The position numbers and the translations under genes are program-made. 40,000 bases of DNA from NCBI GenBank assembly GCA_020049805.1, contig JAGVLN010000010.1:1-40000 (forward strand). Direction: 5' to 3'. The notes beneath the pieces were generated by a model. The model ran no database searches. It had not been told where the DNA came from and saw only the letters and a program-made list of their open reading frames with translations. Position 1 is the first letter of the stretch. The number at the start of each line of letters is the position of its first letter. This DNA comes from Rickettsiales bacterium (GTDB taxonomy: Bacteria; Pseudomonadota; Alphaproteobacteria; Rickettsiales; JABSSG01). Below are positions 1 to 8,708 of the stretch, piece by piece.

Positions 1-97
1 AATAGGGCTGCCAGAAAGGCTTGAGCCGTGTGCGGTAAAAGTCGCATGCACGGTTCTTAGGAGAGGGGGTGGTAGCAATACTACCTCCTTATCCGAC
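1..97 (+). mobile_element. 3' end of a group II intron (domains V and VI), cut by the window edge
   Basis: Positions 23-56 form a 34-nt domain V hairpin, the length and layout expected of a bacterial group II intron. It opens with GAGCCGTG, carries the catalytic AGC triad at 24-26, and closes with the complementary CACGGTTC. Domain VI follows at about 60-94 as a stem (GGTGGTAG pairing with CTACCTCC, loop CAATA) with an unpaired A candidate for the branch point near 91. The intron most likely ends at 97 in ...CCGAC, a usual AY ending. The terminal loop of domain V reads AAAA where GNRA (usually GAAA) is common. The rest of the intron and any reverse transcriptase lie before the window, so completeness cannot be judged. 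Confidence 0.85.
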
Positions 98-277
98 CAT
101 GAGGCACGTAGCAAATCAATATTTCATGAGATAATTTCTGTTAAACTTACTAGTCAAAAATTGCTTAGCTTTAAAAAGCCATAGTGACGACTGAACCAAC
201 ATAAAAGCATGGACAAATATCAATTATTTCTTATTAACTACTTCAATTTATTTATGCAACAAAGTCGTCGTCACATC

Positions 278-2569
278 TTATTGATGAGAAGCAAGTTCCA
301 TATCTGCCCCTACACCGTATAGACCATCGTGAGGTTGATGATGAGCATATTTATGGTATAAATAATATCCAAACCCTGCTAGCGCTAGGAATCCTAATGT
401 ACCTCCAACTGCTCCTCCTATGATTGCTCCCGTATTACTTGAAGAAGAATCTGAATTTGCAGGTGTTGGTGTAGGCATAGTCGGCACGGAACTCAGCACA
501 GTTATATTCTCTGAAGCCAGATTTGCAGCTATGATTTCTAGTCTGCCATCGTGATTTACATCTGCTAGTGCAATTCCGTAAGGAAAGGTTCCCACCGCAT
601 ATTGAGTCTGATTGGCAAAGTCTCCAGCTGCCTGTCCAATCAGTACAGATACAGTGCCTGAATTAAAATTTGTAGTTACAATGTCTAGCCTGCCATCCTT
701 ATTCACATCTCCGATCGCAACTTCCCTAGGATTGCTTCCAACCGCATATTGAACCTGATTGGCAAAGCCTCCAGCTGCCTGTCCAAGTAGTACAGATACA
801 CTGCCTGAATTATAATTTGCAGTTACAATATCTAGTCTGCCATCGCTATTCACATCTGCAATCGCAACTTCCCTAGAATTACTTCCAGCTACATATTGAG
901 TCTGGTTAGCAAAGCCTCCTGCTACTTGTCCAAGTAACACAGATACTGTGCTTGATCCATCATTTGCAGCTATGATATCTAACTTGCCATCACCATTTAC
1001 GTCTGCAATTGCTATTCCTCTAGGGCCACTTCCCACTGCATATTGAGTCTGGTTAGCAAAGCCCCCAGCTACCTGTCCAAGTAACACAGATACAGTATTT
1101 GAACCAGCATTTGCAGTTACGATGTCTAGTCTGCCATCGCTATTCACATCTGCAATTGCAGCTTCTCTCGGACTTGTTCCAACCGCATATTGGGTCTGAG
1201 TGGCAAAGCCTCCAGCTATTTGTCCAAGCAGTACAGATACTGTCCTTGATCCATCATTTGTAGCCACGATATCTAGCCTGCCATCGCTATTTACATCTGC
1301 GATTACAACGCCATCAGGAGAGACTCCCACTGCATATTGAGCTGGAATGGCAAAGCCTCCACCTGCCTGTCCAAGTAGCACAGATACAGTGTCTGGATAT
1401 AGATTTGCAGCTACAATGTCTAGTCTGCCATCGCTATTCACATCTGCGACCGCTATTTTTCTAGGACTCGCAGTTGCATATGTTGAGGCCTGAGTCACAT
1501 AACCCGCAGTCGTAAAACCACCAGTAATAAAGCTGCCCGCTGTCTGTCCAATCAGTACAGATACTGTGTTTGAATTATAATTTGTAGTGATGATATCTAA
1601 CATGCCATCATTATTTACATCTGCAATCGCTAATCTGTAAGGATCGTTTCCAACTCCGTATTGAGCGGGAATGGCAAAGCCTCCACTTACCTGTCCAAGT
1701 AGTAGAGTTACACTGTCTGGCCCCAAATTTGTAGTTAAGATATCTAGCCTACCATCATTATTTACATCTGCAATTGCAACTCCTCTAGGATAGTTTCCCA
1801 CCACGTATTGAGTTTGAGTAGCAAAACCTCCAGCTATCTGTCCAAGCAGCACAGATATAGTATTTGTACCGGCATTTGCAGATATGATATCTAGTCTGCC
1901 ATCACTATTTACATCTGCGATGGCGACGCCATAAGGACCGCTTCCTACCGCATATTGAGTTTGAGTGGCAAAGCCCCCAGCTGCCTGTCCAAGCAGTACA
2001 GATACAGTGTCTGGACCCTGATTTGCAGATATGATATCTAGTCTGCCATCACCATTCACATCTGCAATCGTAACTTCTCTAGGGCTATTACCAACCGCAT
2101 ATTGAGTTTGAGTGGCAAAGCCCCCAGCTATCTGTCCAAGCAGCACAGATACAGTATTTATACCGGTATTTGCAGCTACGATATCTAGCCTACCATCATT
2201 ATTTACATCTCCAATAGCAACTCCAGCAGGGAAGGTTCCCACTGCATATTGAATTTGAGTGGCAAAGCCCCCAGCTGCTTGTCCAATTAACACAGATACA
2301 GTGTTTGAACCATAATTTGCAGTTATGATATCTAGCCTGCCATCGCCATTCACATCTGCGATTGCAACTCCATAAGGACCACTTTCTACCACATACTGAG
2401 TTTGAGTAGCAAAGCCTCCACCTGCCTGTCCAAGTAGCACAGATACAGTGTTTAAACCCGAATTTGTAGCTACGATGTCTAGTCTGCCATCGCCATTCAC
2501 ATCTGCAATTGCAACTCCATCAGGCTGGGTTCCAACAGCGTAGTTAACTGCATTAAAATAAGACACCAT
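278..2569 (-). CDS. FG-GAP/VCBS repeat protein with 14 repeats and C-terminal membrane anchor
   Basis: The 763-residue product is almost wholly 14 repeats of 49 residues (about 10-695). Each carries a calcium-binding loop of the type ADVNGDGRLDI (DxNxDGxxD), the mark of FG-GAP/integrin-alpha beta-propeller blades. Blade 7 (304-362) is ten residues longer than the others, dividing the array into 7 + 7, as for two seven-bladed propellers. A Pro/Thr/Ser linker (696-713), one Gly-rich membrane segment (about 714-738) and a short charged tail follow. No N-terminal signal peptide is visible: the protein starts MVSYFNAVNYAVG and enters the first repeat. ATG at 2567-2569 is supported by GGGAGGA about 5 nt upstream. 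Surface adhesin or secreted effector is plausible; function is not known. Confidence 0.85.
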   Translation of the reverse strand: MVSYFNAVNYAVGTQPDGVAIADVNGDGRLDIVATNSGLNTVSVLLGQAGGGFATQTQYVVESGPYGVAIADVNGDGRLDIITANYGSNTVSVLIGQAAGGFATQIQYAVGTFPAGVAIGDVNNDGRLDIVAANTGINTVSVLLGQIAGGFATQTQYAVGNSPREVTIADVNGDGRLDIISANQGPDTVSVLLGQAAGGFATQTQYAVGSGPYGVAIADVNSDGRLDIISANAGTNTISVLLGQIAGGFATQTQYVVGNYPRGVAIADVNNDGRLDILTTNLGPDSVTLLLGQVSGGFAIPAQYGVGNDPYRLAIADVNNDGMLDIITTNYNSNTVSVLIGQTAGSFITGGFTTAGYVTQASTYATASPRKIAVADVNSDGRLDIVAANLYPDTVSVLLGQAGGGFAIPAQYAVGVSPDGVVIADVNSDGRLDIVATNDGSRTVSVLLGQIAGGFATQTQYAVGTSPREAAIADVNSDGRLDIVTANAGSNTVSVLLGQVAGGFANQTQYAVGSGPRGIAIADVNGDGKLDIIAANDGSSTVSVLLGQVAGGFANQTQYVAGSNSREVAIADVNSDGRLDIVTANYNSGSVSVLLGQAAGGFANQVQYAVGSNPREVAIGDVNKDGRLDIVTTNFNSGTVSVLIGQAAGDFANQTQYAVGTFPYGIALADVNHDGRLEIIAANLASENITVLSSVPTMPTPTPANSDSSSSNTGAIIGGAVGGTLGFLALAGFGYYLYHKYAHHQPHDGLYGVGADMELASHQ
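485..2542 (-). repeat. Tandem array of 14 diverged 147-bp units
   Basis: The DNA behind the propeller blades is a tandem repeat with a 147-bp period. Thirteen units follow that period except for unit 7, which is 177 bp, and the last unit is truncated. Units differ at many third positions and at the hypervariable start of each blade (for example TQPDG, SGPYG, NSPRE, TFPAG), while the calcium loop is nearly constant. Such arrays can gain or lose units by recombination. Confidence 0.9.
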
Positions 2570-2889
2570 AATAGTCCTCCCAGTATGTAAACATTAGAAG
2601 TTTAATTAAATTAACCTCATCCAGGGGTAAGATTATTATTATCTATTTCAACTGTCAATTTCTTTTTTTGACTAAGATGATGCAATAAAAATACTTGGCA
2701 TTGATCACTGATATGTGACATCCATTTTCTTCTCAATTAATCCTATCTTTTGCTGTTTTATGTTAAGTAGACATGTCATTTTAAATAGTTTTTATAATTA
2801 ATATGAAGTTGTATGTCTAAATATTAAGGTTATTTTTGTATTTTAAAATTAATTTATTATATTTTAACTACTATATGATTGAAATGAAT
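2570..2889. other. Intergenic region upstream of the FG-GAP gene
   Basis: These 320 bases hold no convincing gene on either strand. They are AT-rich and separate the start of the FG-GAP gene from the stop of the ABC transporter gene, both on the minus strand. The only signal seen is a candidate minus-strand promoter near 2630-2658. Confidence 0.6.
2630..2658 (-). promoter_or_regulatory. Candidate promoter for the FG-GAP gene
   Basis: On the minus strand a perfect -35 TTGACA (2653-2658) lies 17 nt before TAATCT (2630-2635), a poor -10 match inside an AT-rich run. It is about 60 nt before the FG-GAP start codon. The -35 is strong and the -10 weak, so this is tentative. Confidence 0.35.
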
Positions 2890-4656
2890 TTAATCTCTAC
2901 TTTCTGGTAAAAATCCTCCTACTTGAGCATCCCAAAGTGTTTTATACAGGCCTTTAGCTTTTAGTAATTCTTTATGACTTCCATCTTGAACTATTTTTCC
3001 TTTATCAAAAACTAGAATTCTATCCATATGCAACAAAGTTGATAATCGGTGAGCCACTACAATAGTGGTTTTATTTTGCATTAAATTCCATAAGCTTTCT
3101 TGTATATATTTTTCAGTTATAGAGTCTAGATTACTGGTTGCTTCATCCAATATTAATATCGGAGCGTTTTTTAAAATAGCACGAGCAATAGCTATCCTTT
3201 GTCTTTGCCCACCTGATAGTTTTATACCTCTTTCTCCAACTAAAGTTTCATATTTATTAGGTAGTTTTTCTATGAAATCATGAGCATGTGCACGCTTTGC
3301 AGCCTCAATAATTTCTGCTTGCGTTGCATTTTGACGTCCATAATGAATATTTTCCATTAAACTCCGGTGGAATAAAATTGGATCCTGAGGTATCATAGTT
3401 ATATTGGAACGCAGACTTTCTTGAGTACAACTTCTAATATCTTGATTATCAACAAGAATATATCCGTCATTTACGTCATATAGCCTTGATATTAAGTTTA
3501 CGAATGTTGTTTTTCCTCCGCCAGAATAACCTACAAGCCCCACTTTTTGACCTCCTTCAATAGTAACTGACTTGCCTTCAAAAATTGGATCTGTACCTTT
3601 ATAATGAAATTTTACTTTTTCAAATTTAATTTGCCCTTTAGTCACTATTAAATCATTTGCATTGATTTTATCAGTTACAGTTTGTGGAATTATTAAAGAA
3701 TGAAGGCTTTGCTTACATTTGCCAATGGTTTGATTAAATTGATCCACATGATACATTGTGTACCAAGTCAGATGTGCAACATCCATACTAAGTATCAATA
3801 TAAGGGCAAAATCTCCTACTGTTACTAATTGTTCTTTGTATAAATGAATCAAAAAATAAAGCATAAAACTAAGCATTATGGCAATTAAGGCACCTTGTAT
3901 TATGTGCATTATTACCAAGAATGCTTCATTTTTTTGAAATGCTTTCTTACTACTTAACAAGAATTTCTTAATTCTAGATAATTCATAAGATTTGCTAGTA
4001 AAAAATCTTATATTTTGTACGTTGGCAACGCTATCTACTAATTGACCAGAAATGACTGATTCTGTATTTGCATATGCATCTGATAGTTTAACTAATCTTT
4101 TCGACATGTATATGCTAACTGAAGAAAATACTACAAACCAAACCAACATAATGTAAAAGAACATAGCGTTGACAAAATAGACACTAATCAGAGCTACTAA
4201 CACTATTGACGCTCCTCGAATAAGATTAGAAGATGTGCTATGTAGAATATAAAATATATTATCCGCAAGAGTATTTATTTGCTTTGAAAGATAACCAGAT
4301 AAATTTTCTTGAAAGAATTGATGTGATGCATCAAGAACAAAGTCAAAACAATCAGTGATAATTCTATTCTTTATTATCGGTTGATATTTGTAATTTATAT
4401 ATCCTATAGAACGCCAGGTAATATTATCAAAAACTATAAAATTTAATACGAGCAATATTGAAGGCAAAATTAAGAGAGAAATATCTTCCCCATGCAAAGA
4501 AGATAAAATGTTAATAGTATACTTAATCAGCATACTATTAAATGGTCCGTAGCACCCAGCAAATAAAGCAAGGCTAATAAAAATGATAACAATGGTTTTA
4601 TAGGGTTTTAAGAAATGCCAAATAAAAGATGGTAAAGTTTGAGGTAAATTGTACAT
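2890..4656 (-). CDS. ABC exporter, fused membrane and ATPase domains
   Basis: A 588-residue half-transporter of the MsbA/multidrug exporter type, expected to work as a homodimer in the inner membrane. The N-terminal half (about 20-300) has six hydrophobic segments. The ATPase domain shows Walker A GYSGGGKT (376-383), Q-loop Q424, signature LSGGQ (480-484), Walker B ILILDE (500-505) and H-loop H536, all intact. Length and order match the family. The substrate cannot be read from sequence; lipids, peptides or drugs are all known for relatives. It stands alone, separated by more than 300 bases from its neighbours. Confidence 0.85.
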   Translation of the reverse strand: MYNLPQTLPSFIWHFLKPYKTIVIIFISLALFAGCYGPFNSMLIKYTINILSSLHGEDISLLILPSILLVLNFIVFDNITWRSIGYINYKYQPIIKNRIITDCFDFVLDASHQFFQENLSGYLSKQINTLADNIFYILHSTSSNLIRGASIVLVALISVYFVNAMFFYIMLVWFVVFSSVSIYMSKRLVKLSDAYANTESVISGQLVDSVANVQNIRFFTSKSYELSRIKKFLLSSKKAFQKNEAFLVIMHIIQGALIAIMLSFMLYFLIHLYKEQLVTVGDFALILILSMDVAHLTWYTMYHVDQFNQTIGKCKQSLHSLIIPQTVTDKINANDLIVTKGQIKFEKVKFHYKGTDPIFEGKSVTIEGGQKVGLVGYSGGGKTTFVNLISRLYDVNDGYILVDNQDIRSCTQESLRSNITMIPQDPILFHRSLMENIHYGRQNATQAEIIEAAKRAHAHDFIEKLPNKYETLVGERGIKLSGGQRQRIAIARAILKNAPILILDEATSNLDSITEKYIQESLWNLMQNKTTIVVAHRLSTLLHMDRILVFDKGKIVQDGSHKELLKAKGLYKTLWDAQVGGFLPESRD

Positions 4657-4903
4657 TTGAGTATTATCTAATAGCGTTTACTAGAATGATATACGATAAT
4701 TAATGATCATAAAGTTATAAATATAGATTTTAATTATTTATCAGTTTATGTTTAATATAAACTTGCAATTTATATGTATATCATTCATCATTACCCTTAT
4801 TCCCTTAGGCATGAGTATTTAACTGATTATTTTAAAATTTATACTTCTATTATAAATAGATATTTTTTTATATCTATATTGGCTTTTGGATACTGAACTG
4901 CCC

Positions 4904-5646
4904 GTGATAATAAAATATATAAAGAAACTAGGCTTTTTATTACCTTTTACTATTTGTACCGTAATTTTCTTAAAAGCACTTTTTAAACTTTCTCGTACAG
5001 ATACGATATATCATTAATGCATACTAATGACCCATTTGGTTTTCCAAACGGAGGTGTGTTGCTTGCAACAGTATTTTTAGGTCTATTTCTTCTAAAGACT
5101 AAAAGTAATTTTCTCAAAACATTTTTAGCTTTTATCATAGCGAATGTTATGCTTTCTAGAATATATTTAGGCCTTCATAGTATTTTCGATGTTTTTGGTG
5201 GGTTGTTTTTTGGTATCATAATATTATGGGTGTGGAAAACCAAAATGATTAGTAACTTATTTGATGCTTGGTTAAGCAATAAATATAAAATCTATCTTTT
5301 ATTTTTATTAATGTTCATTATTATTATTTACCATTGGTTATTACCAATTGATTATAGACCTAAGTCTATTGCTGACGCTTGTGGATTTATTATAGGTTTG
5401 GGATCTTCTCTTCCTTTCTTATATAAACATAAAAATTTAAATTTCAGTAAATTTAGTGCATTAGTGATGCTATTAGTTATACTTAGCTTAATCAAATTTA
5501 TTCCTGTTGCTACGGAAAATGAAATATTGTCTTTTTTAACTTACACCATTAAATATAGTTTCATCTTGTATACAATTTACACACTGTTACCTTTAGTAGT
5601 TCTCAAATTTAAAGCAAAGATTGAGCAAAGTCCAAATAGCAAATAA
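4904..5646 (+). pseudogene. Frameshifted PAP2-family membrane phosphatase
   Basis: The open frame from ATG 5017 to 5646 encodes the C-terminal part of a PAP2 (type 2 phosphatidic acid phosphatase) membrane protein. It carries motif 3, SRIYLGLHSIFD (SRx5Hx3D). The N-terminal part lies upstream in another frame: from about 4904 a membrane segment leads to KALFKLSRT, which fits motif 1 (Kx6RP) with P changed to T. The frames separate at about 4997-4999, where loss of one base would join ...LSR to RYDISLMHTNDPFGFPNGG. Motif 2, normally PSGH, reads PNGG, so the motif histidine is gone. Frameshift and motif loss together point to a dead gene. If translated from 5017 it is a 209-residue multi-pass protein without the full active site. 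Confidence 0.65.
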
Positions 5647-6032
5647 CTTATGAATGTGCAGAAATTTAGTAAAATTGTACGTGCGACATCCGTAAGTTCA
5701 AGATCAATCTCTAAGCTGTTGTCAGAGTTTGTCCGTACAGGATACGGGATTTTTATTTTCTTTGTACGTACAATGTACGAATGACATGAGATCTAGTGAT
5801 AATCAAGCTTACAGCAAATGCATCTAGGGATGCCATGGTGTGAGACAAATAGGAGCGTAGCCTAATAACTTTTTCGTAACAGTAATCTAGTTTAAATTCT
5901 ATTTAAAAAATAACTGAGCTAAAAAAGCCAAACGGCAAATGAGTTGTGTTTTTAATTATTTGAAATATAAAAAGTATCATTTAAGTTCATTTAAGATAAT
6001 AATACTGCTTATCTGAAAAATTTATAAATAAA
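5647..6032. other. Intergenic region with one short unassigned ORF
   Basis: No known gene is recognised in these 386 bases. On the plus strand ATG 5650 opens a 44-codon frame ending at 5784 (starts MNVQKFSKIVRATSVSSRS), without a ribosome site and without recognisable similarity. It may be the remnant of a larger gene. GTACG recurs several times, including the palindrome TGTACGTACA at about 5763-5772. After 5785 the DNA is plain AT-rich up to the SIR2 gene. Confidence 0.4.
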
Positions 6033-7100
6033 ATGACTGGATTATTAAAATATAAAGGAATTAAGCGTGTTTATATACTAGGTGCTGGTTTTTCTGCTCC
6101 ATTAGGTATGCCTTTAACTTTTAATATATTTAAAGAAATATATACAGCAGCATTTAAAAAACATAATGGTTTAGATTCTAAGATTATTAAAAACCTACAA
6201 TGGTATTATCCTTTAGAAAAATTTTCTGAGGAAAAGATTTTAAATGGGTTTTTGCCTAAAAGTTTTAATATCGAGGAATTTCTTTCATATGCATATTCTG
6301 AATCAGTTTATAGTGGTGATAATGATTTATTTATATGTCAGTTAAAGTTATTACTTGCTGAAGTCATATTTCAAACACAAAACCAATGCCTTAACAAATT
6401 TATACCACCGCAATATTTGTCTTTTGTAAAATCTCTCTCAGACTCAATGATTATAACTTTTAATTGGGACACAGTTATTGAAACTTTAATGGATAAAAAT
6501 TCTTTGTCATATGTATTTGATTTACCTTCAAAGAATAATAATGATGAAGCCGTTCCTATAATCAAGCTTCATGGGTCTATAGATTGGTTTGAGGACGAGT
6601 TTAAAAAAAATGAGCCAAATACTAAACATGATCTAGCTTGGTTTATGAAAAGGCGTAATATTGATAATATAAAACCAATTAGAAGTATTCGTGATACCTT
6701 TATATATAAAGTTCCATGTGAGCATCTTTTCACTTGTTATAATAATTACTTTGCACCTGTAATAATAATCCCAACTTACGATAAATTAAATCAAATCAAT
6801 GTAATAAGTGATATTTGGGACAACCCGCGTATTTATCTACGAGATGAATTAGAAATAGTAATAATAGGTTTTAGCATGCGTCCTGATGATTATCATTCGA
6901 GAGCTTTTATTTATCCAGAACTTGTTCATGGGTCACAATCAGGAAAAATCAAAGTTAAAGTAATAGATTACATTAATGAAGATGATCCTGGTTCTAGTAA
7001 AAAAATAAAACAAATTAAAACAAAATATGAAGGCGTTAAGAATGTTGAATTTTGGTTTGGAGGATTCACAGAACAAGCTTTGAAGTTTATTGAAGACTAA
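6033..7100 (+). CDS. SIR2-like domain protein, probable NAD-consuming defence effector
   Basis: A 355-residue protein made of one SIR2-like domain. GAGFSAPLGMP (17-27) is the NAD-binding loop, TFNWD (142-146) carries the conserved Asn/Asp pair, and KLHGSIDW (178-185) carries the likely catalytic His180. IIGFSMRPDD (277-286) is the usual late Rossmann strand. Bacterial SIR2 proteins of this type (ThsA, DSR, SIR2-Argonaute and others) hydrolyse NAD+ to stop phage growth, whereas deacetylase sirtuins carry a Zn-Cys4 module not seen here. No attached sensor domain is visible, so activation would need a partner. It is convergent with the DUF6602/CD-NTase pair, 48 nt away. Assignment to the fold is strong; a defence role is inferred. 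Confidence 0.8.
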   Translation: MTGLLKYKGIKRVYILGAGFSAPLGMPLTFNIFKEIYTAAFKKHNGLDSKIIKNLQWYYPLEKFSEEKILNGFLPKSFNIEEFLSYAYSESVYSGDNDLFICQLKLLLAEVIFQTQNQCLNKFIPPQYLSFVKSLSDSMIITFNWDTVIETLMDKNSLSYVFDLPSKNNNDEAVPIIKLHGSIDWFEDEFKKNEPNTKHDLAWFMKRRNIDNIKPIRSIRDTFIYKVPCEHLFTCYNNYFAPVIIIPTYDKLNQINVISDIWDNPRIYLRDELEIVIIGFSMRPDDYHSRAFIYPELVHGSQSGKIKVKVIDYINEDDPGSSKKIKQIKTKYEGVKNVEFWFGGFTEQALKFIED

Positions 7101-7148
7101 GATTTGATTAGCTTCATCCTGTATTATATTTTGTTTTATGGCAAGATC

Positions 7149-7895
7149 TTAAAGCGCTTCTTTGTCATTAATCCACTTGGCATAAGCATTAATATCTATT
7201 GCAGGCACTGTCCCCAATGCTTGTAATTCAGCAAGGAGTGAAAGAAAAAACTCTAAAAGTATGGATTTATTTTTGATATCTATTTTGATATCACTCGATT
7301 TATCATAAATAACTTTAAATGAGCCGTCCTTTAAACTGCATCCAAAATCTATACGCCCATTAAAAGGCAGTAATTTTAAATTTTCATTAAATGTGTTTCC
7401 TAAAGCTGGAGACCAACTGCTATCAAATGTCAGTATTCCTCCAAGAATTTTAAAAAGCTCACGTGGGCTATACTCTCCTCCAGCGTGTATAATTTTCGTA
7501 TTTGTTCTATATAAGTCACGTACACTTTGAATTTTTTCTCCGGCATATTTAACATTATCCGCATTTAGTGTAGGTTTAACCTCAAGTACTGCATAAACGC
7601 TCTCTGCTGGGATATATAAGTTTCCTGCGTCATGAAAAAGCAATGGGGAATATTGCCTGTCATAAATTATAATATCTTGCTGCTGACTTATTTTTCCCTC
7701 ACTGTCAATTACAAAACCACTAGAAACCTTATATCTTATTGGTAGATGATTCTCCAACATGGTTTTCCAATAAATCTCGGTAGAATTTCCCTGTGTTCCT
7801 GGATGATTGGTTGTATTGCTTGACCTTTCTAAGTCATTAGTTAGTTTTTTTTCGAGTTCGGTAAAAAGCGTATGTAAATTTATGTCTTTATTCAT
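7149..7895 (-). CDS. DUF6602-like protein with PD-(D/E)xK-type nuclease core
   Basis: A 248-residue soluble protein. The pattern GTQGNSTEIYWKTMLENHLP (33-52), QQQDIIIYD (71-79) and VYAVLEVKPTL (100-110) is what I recognise as DUF6602. Glu40, Asp74 and the E-V-K triplet 105-107 fit the active-site layout of the PD-(D/E)xK restriction-nuclease fold, so metal-dependent nucleic-acid cleavage is plausible but unproven. It follows the CD-NTase with a single base between stop and start, so the two are almost surely co-transcribed. By analogy with CBASS it would be the effector, but no SAVED or other cyclic-nucleotide sensor domain is apparent. A toxin-antitoxin pairing is an alternative. Confidence 0.65.
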   Translation of the reverse strand: MNKDINLHTLFTELEKKLTNDLERSSNTTNHPGTQGNSTEIYWKTMLENHLPIRYKVSSGFVIDSEGKISQQQDIIIYDRQYSPLLFHDAGNLYIPAESVYAVLEVKPTLNADNVKYAGEKIQSVRDLYRTNTKIIHAGGEYSPRELFKILGGILTFDSSWSPALGNTFNENLKLLPFNGRIDFGCSLKDGSFKVIYDKSSDIKIDIKNKSILLEFFLSLLAELQALGTVPAIDINAYAKWINDKEAL

Positions 7896-7896
7896 G

Positions 7897-8700
7897 TTAT
7901 CCTACAATTTCTGACCAATCTTTGGCTGTTAAAGAAAAACGTGCATAATTAGCAATTTTTTCACGTTCCTGCTGTGTTAACCCATTAGAAATTATATTGC
8001 TATTATTTGCTGGATCAACAAAACTAGCGTTTATAAAACTACTTGCAAGGTATTGTAGTACTTTCCAAATATTATTTGCTATCTGACCCATAGGTTGATT
8101 ATTTAATACGTGTAATACCACAAGCTCCAAATAAAATGAGGGAAAATCAAGAAAATATTTATTACGCCAAATTTTCATAATCTTAATTTCTTCAATGCGC
8201 GAAGAACGTGCTACCAATGAAATGTGTTTATAAATATTAGTTTTCAACCATGTGTCTTTTTGATTATTATAAAGGCTATGATCATTGCCGTATTGAGTTT
8301 GTCTTTTGGCAGGTACTAAATCTATATCAAGTCCTCTATAATTAATGCCTATGGAAACTCTTTTTTTTCTTGGTTGATAATTCGTGTTCTTTAAATAGAG
8401 AAAGAGGCTATTGTAGACTTCCTTCATGGCATAAGTACAACTGGATGTAAGTGAGATCAATAAATCTAGATCTGAGTTGTCCAGAATTGCAGTACCTTTA
8501 GCATAAGAACCAGAATTATCTAGGCCTAATAAGAATTGTCCTGCCCAGTTTTTTATATGTGGTTTAATAATATGATCTATTTGTAAATTAACAAGCTGAA
8601 TGTGTTTGTCAGGAATAGAGTATTTTGCAATAGTAGTCCTTAAATACTCATCTGGAACCATATTAATTTTAGACTTGGAATTTTGGTCATATGTTTTCAT
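7897..8700 (-). CDS. CD-NTase (CBASS-type oligonucleotide cyclase)
   Basis: A 267-residue nucleotidyltransferase of the cGAS/DncV-like group. The active site is GSYAKGT (64-70) followed by SDLDL (76-80), giving Asp77 and Asp79, and a third acidic residue in LDIDLVPAK (124-132), probably Asp127. The rest of the protein (WLKTNIYKHI, KIWRNKY, PSFYLELVVLHVL, VDPANNSN, LTQQEREKIA) follows the layout of CBASS cyclases, which make cyclic di- or trinucleotides on phage infection. The catalytic residues look intact, so it should be active. It is first in a two-gene operon with the DUF6602 protein. The product nucleotide cannot be told from sequence. Confidence 0.8.
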   Translation of the reverse strand: MKTYDQNSKSKINMVPDEYLRTTIAKYSIPDKHIQLVNLQIDHIIKPHIKNWAGQFLLGLDNSGSYAKGTAILDNSDLDLLISLTSSCTYAMKEVYNSLFLYLKNTNYQPRKKRVSIGINYRGLDIDLVPAKRQTQYGNDHSLYNNQKDTWLKTNIYKHISLVARSSRIEEIKIMKIWRNKYFLDFPSFYLELVVLHVLNNQPMGQIANNIWKVLQYLASSFINASFVDPANNSNIISNGLTQQEREKIANYARFSLTAKDWSEIVG

Positions 8701-8708
8701 TTTCCACT

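Noticed and set aside
184-274. Inverted repeat GTGACGAC / GTCGTCAC flanking about 75 bases before the FG-GAP gene, possible insertion-sequence ends.
   Set aside because: Only 8 bp long, no transposase or target duplication, and the enclosed DNA is too short; chance pairing is likely.
6033-7100. SIR2 protein as a protein deacetylase.
   Set aside because: No zinc-binding cysteine module is present and the GAGFS/TFNWD/KLHGSIDW set is that of bacterial SIR2_2-type defence proteins.
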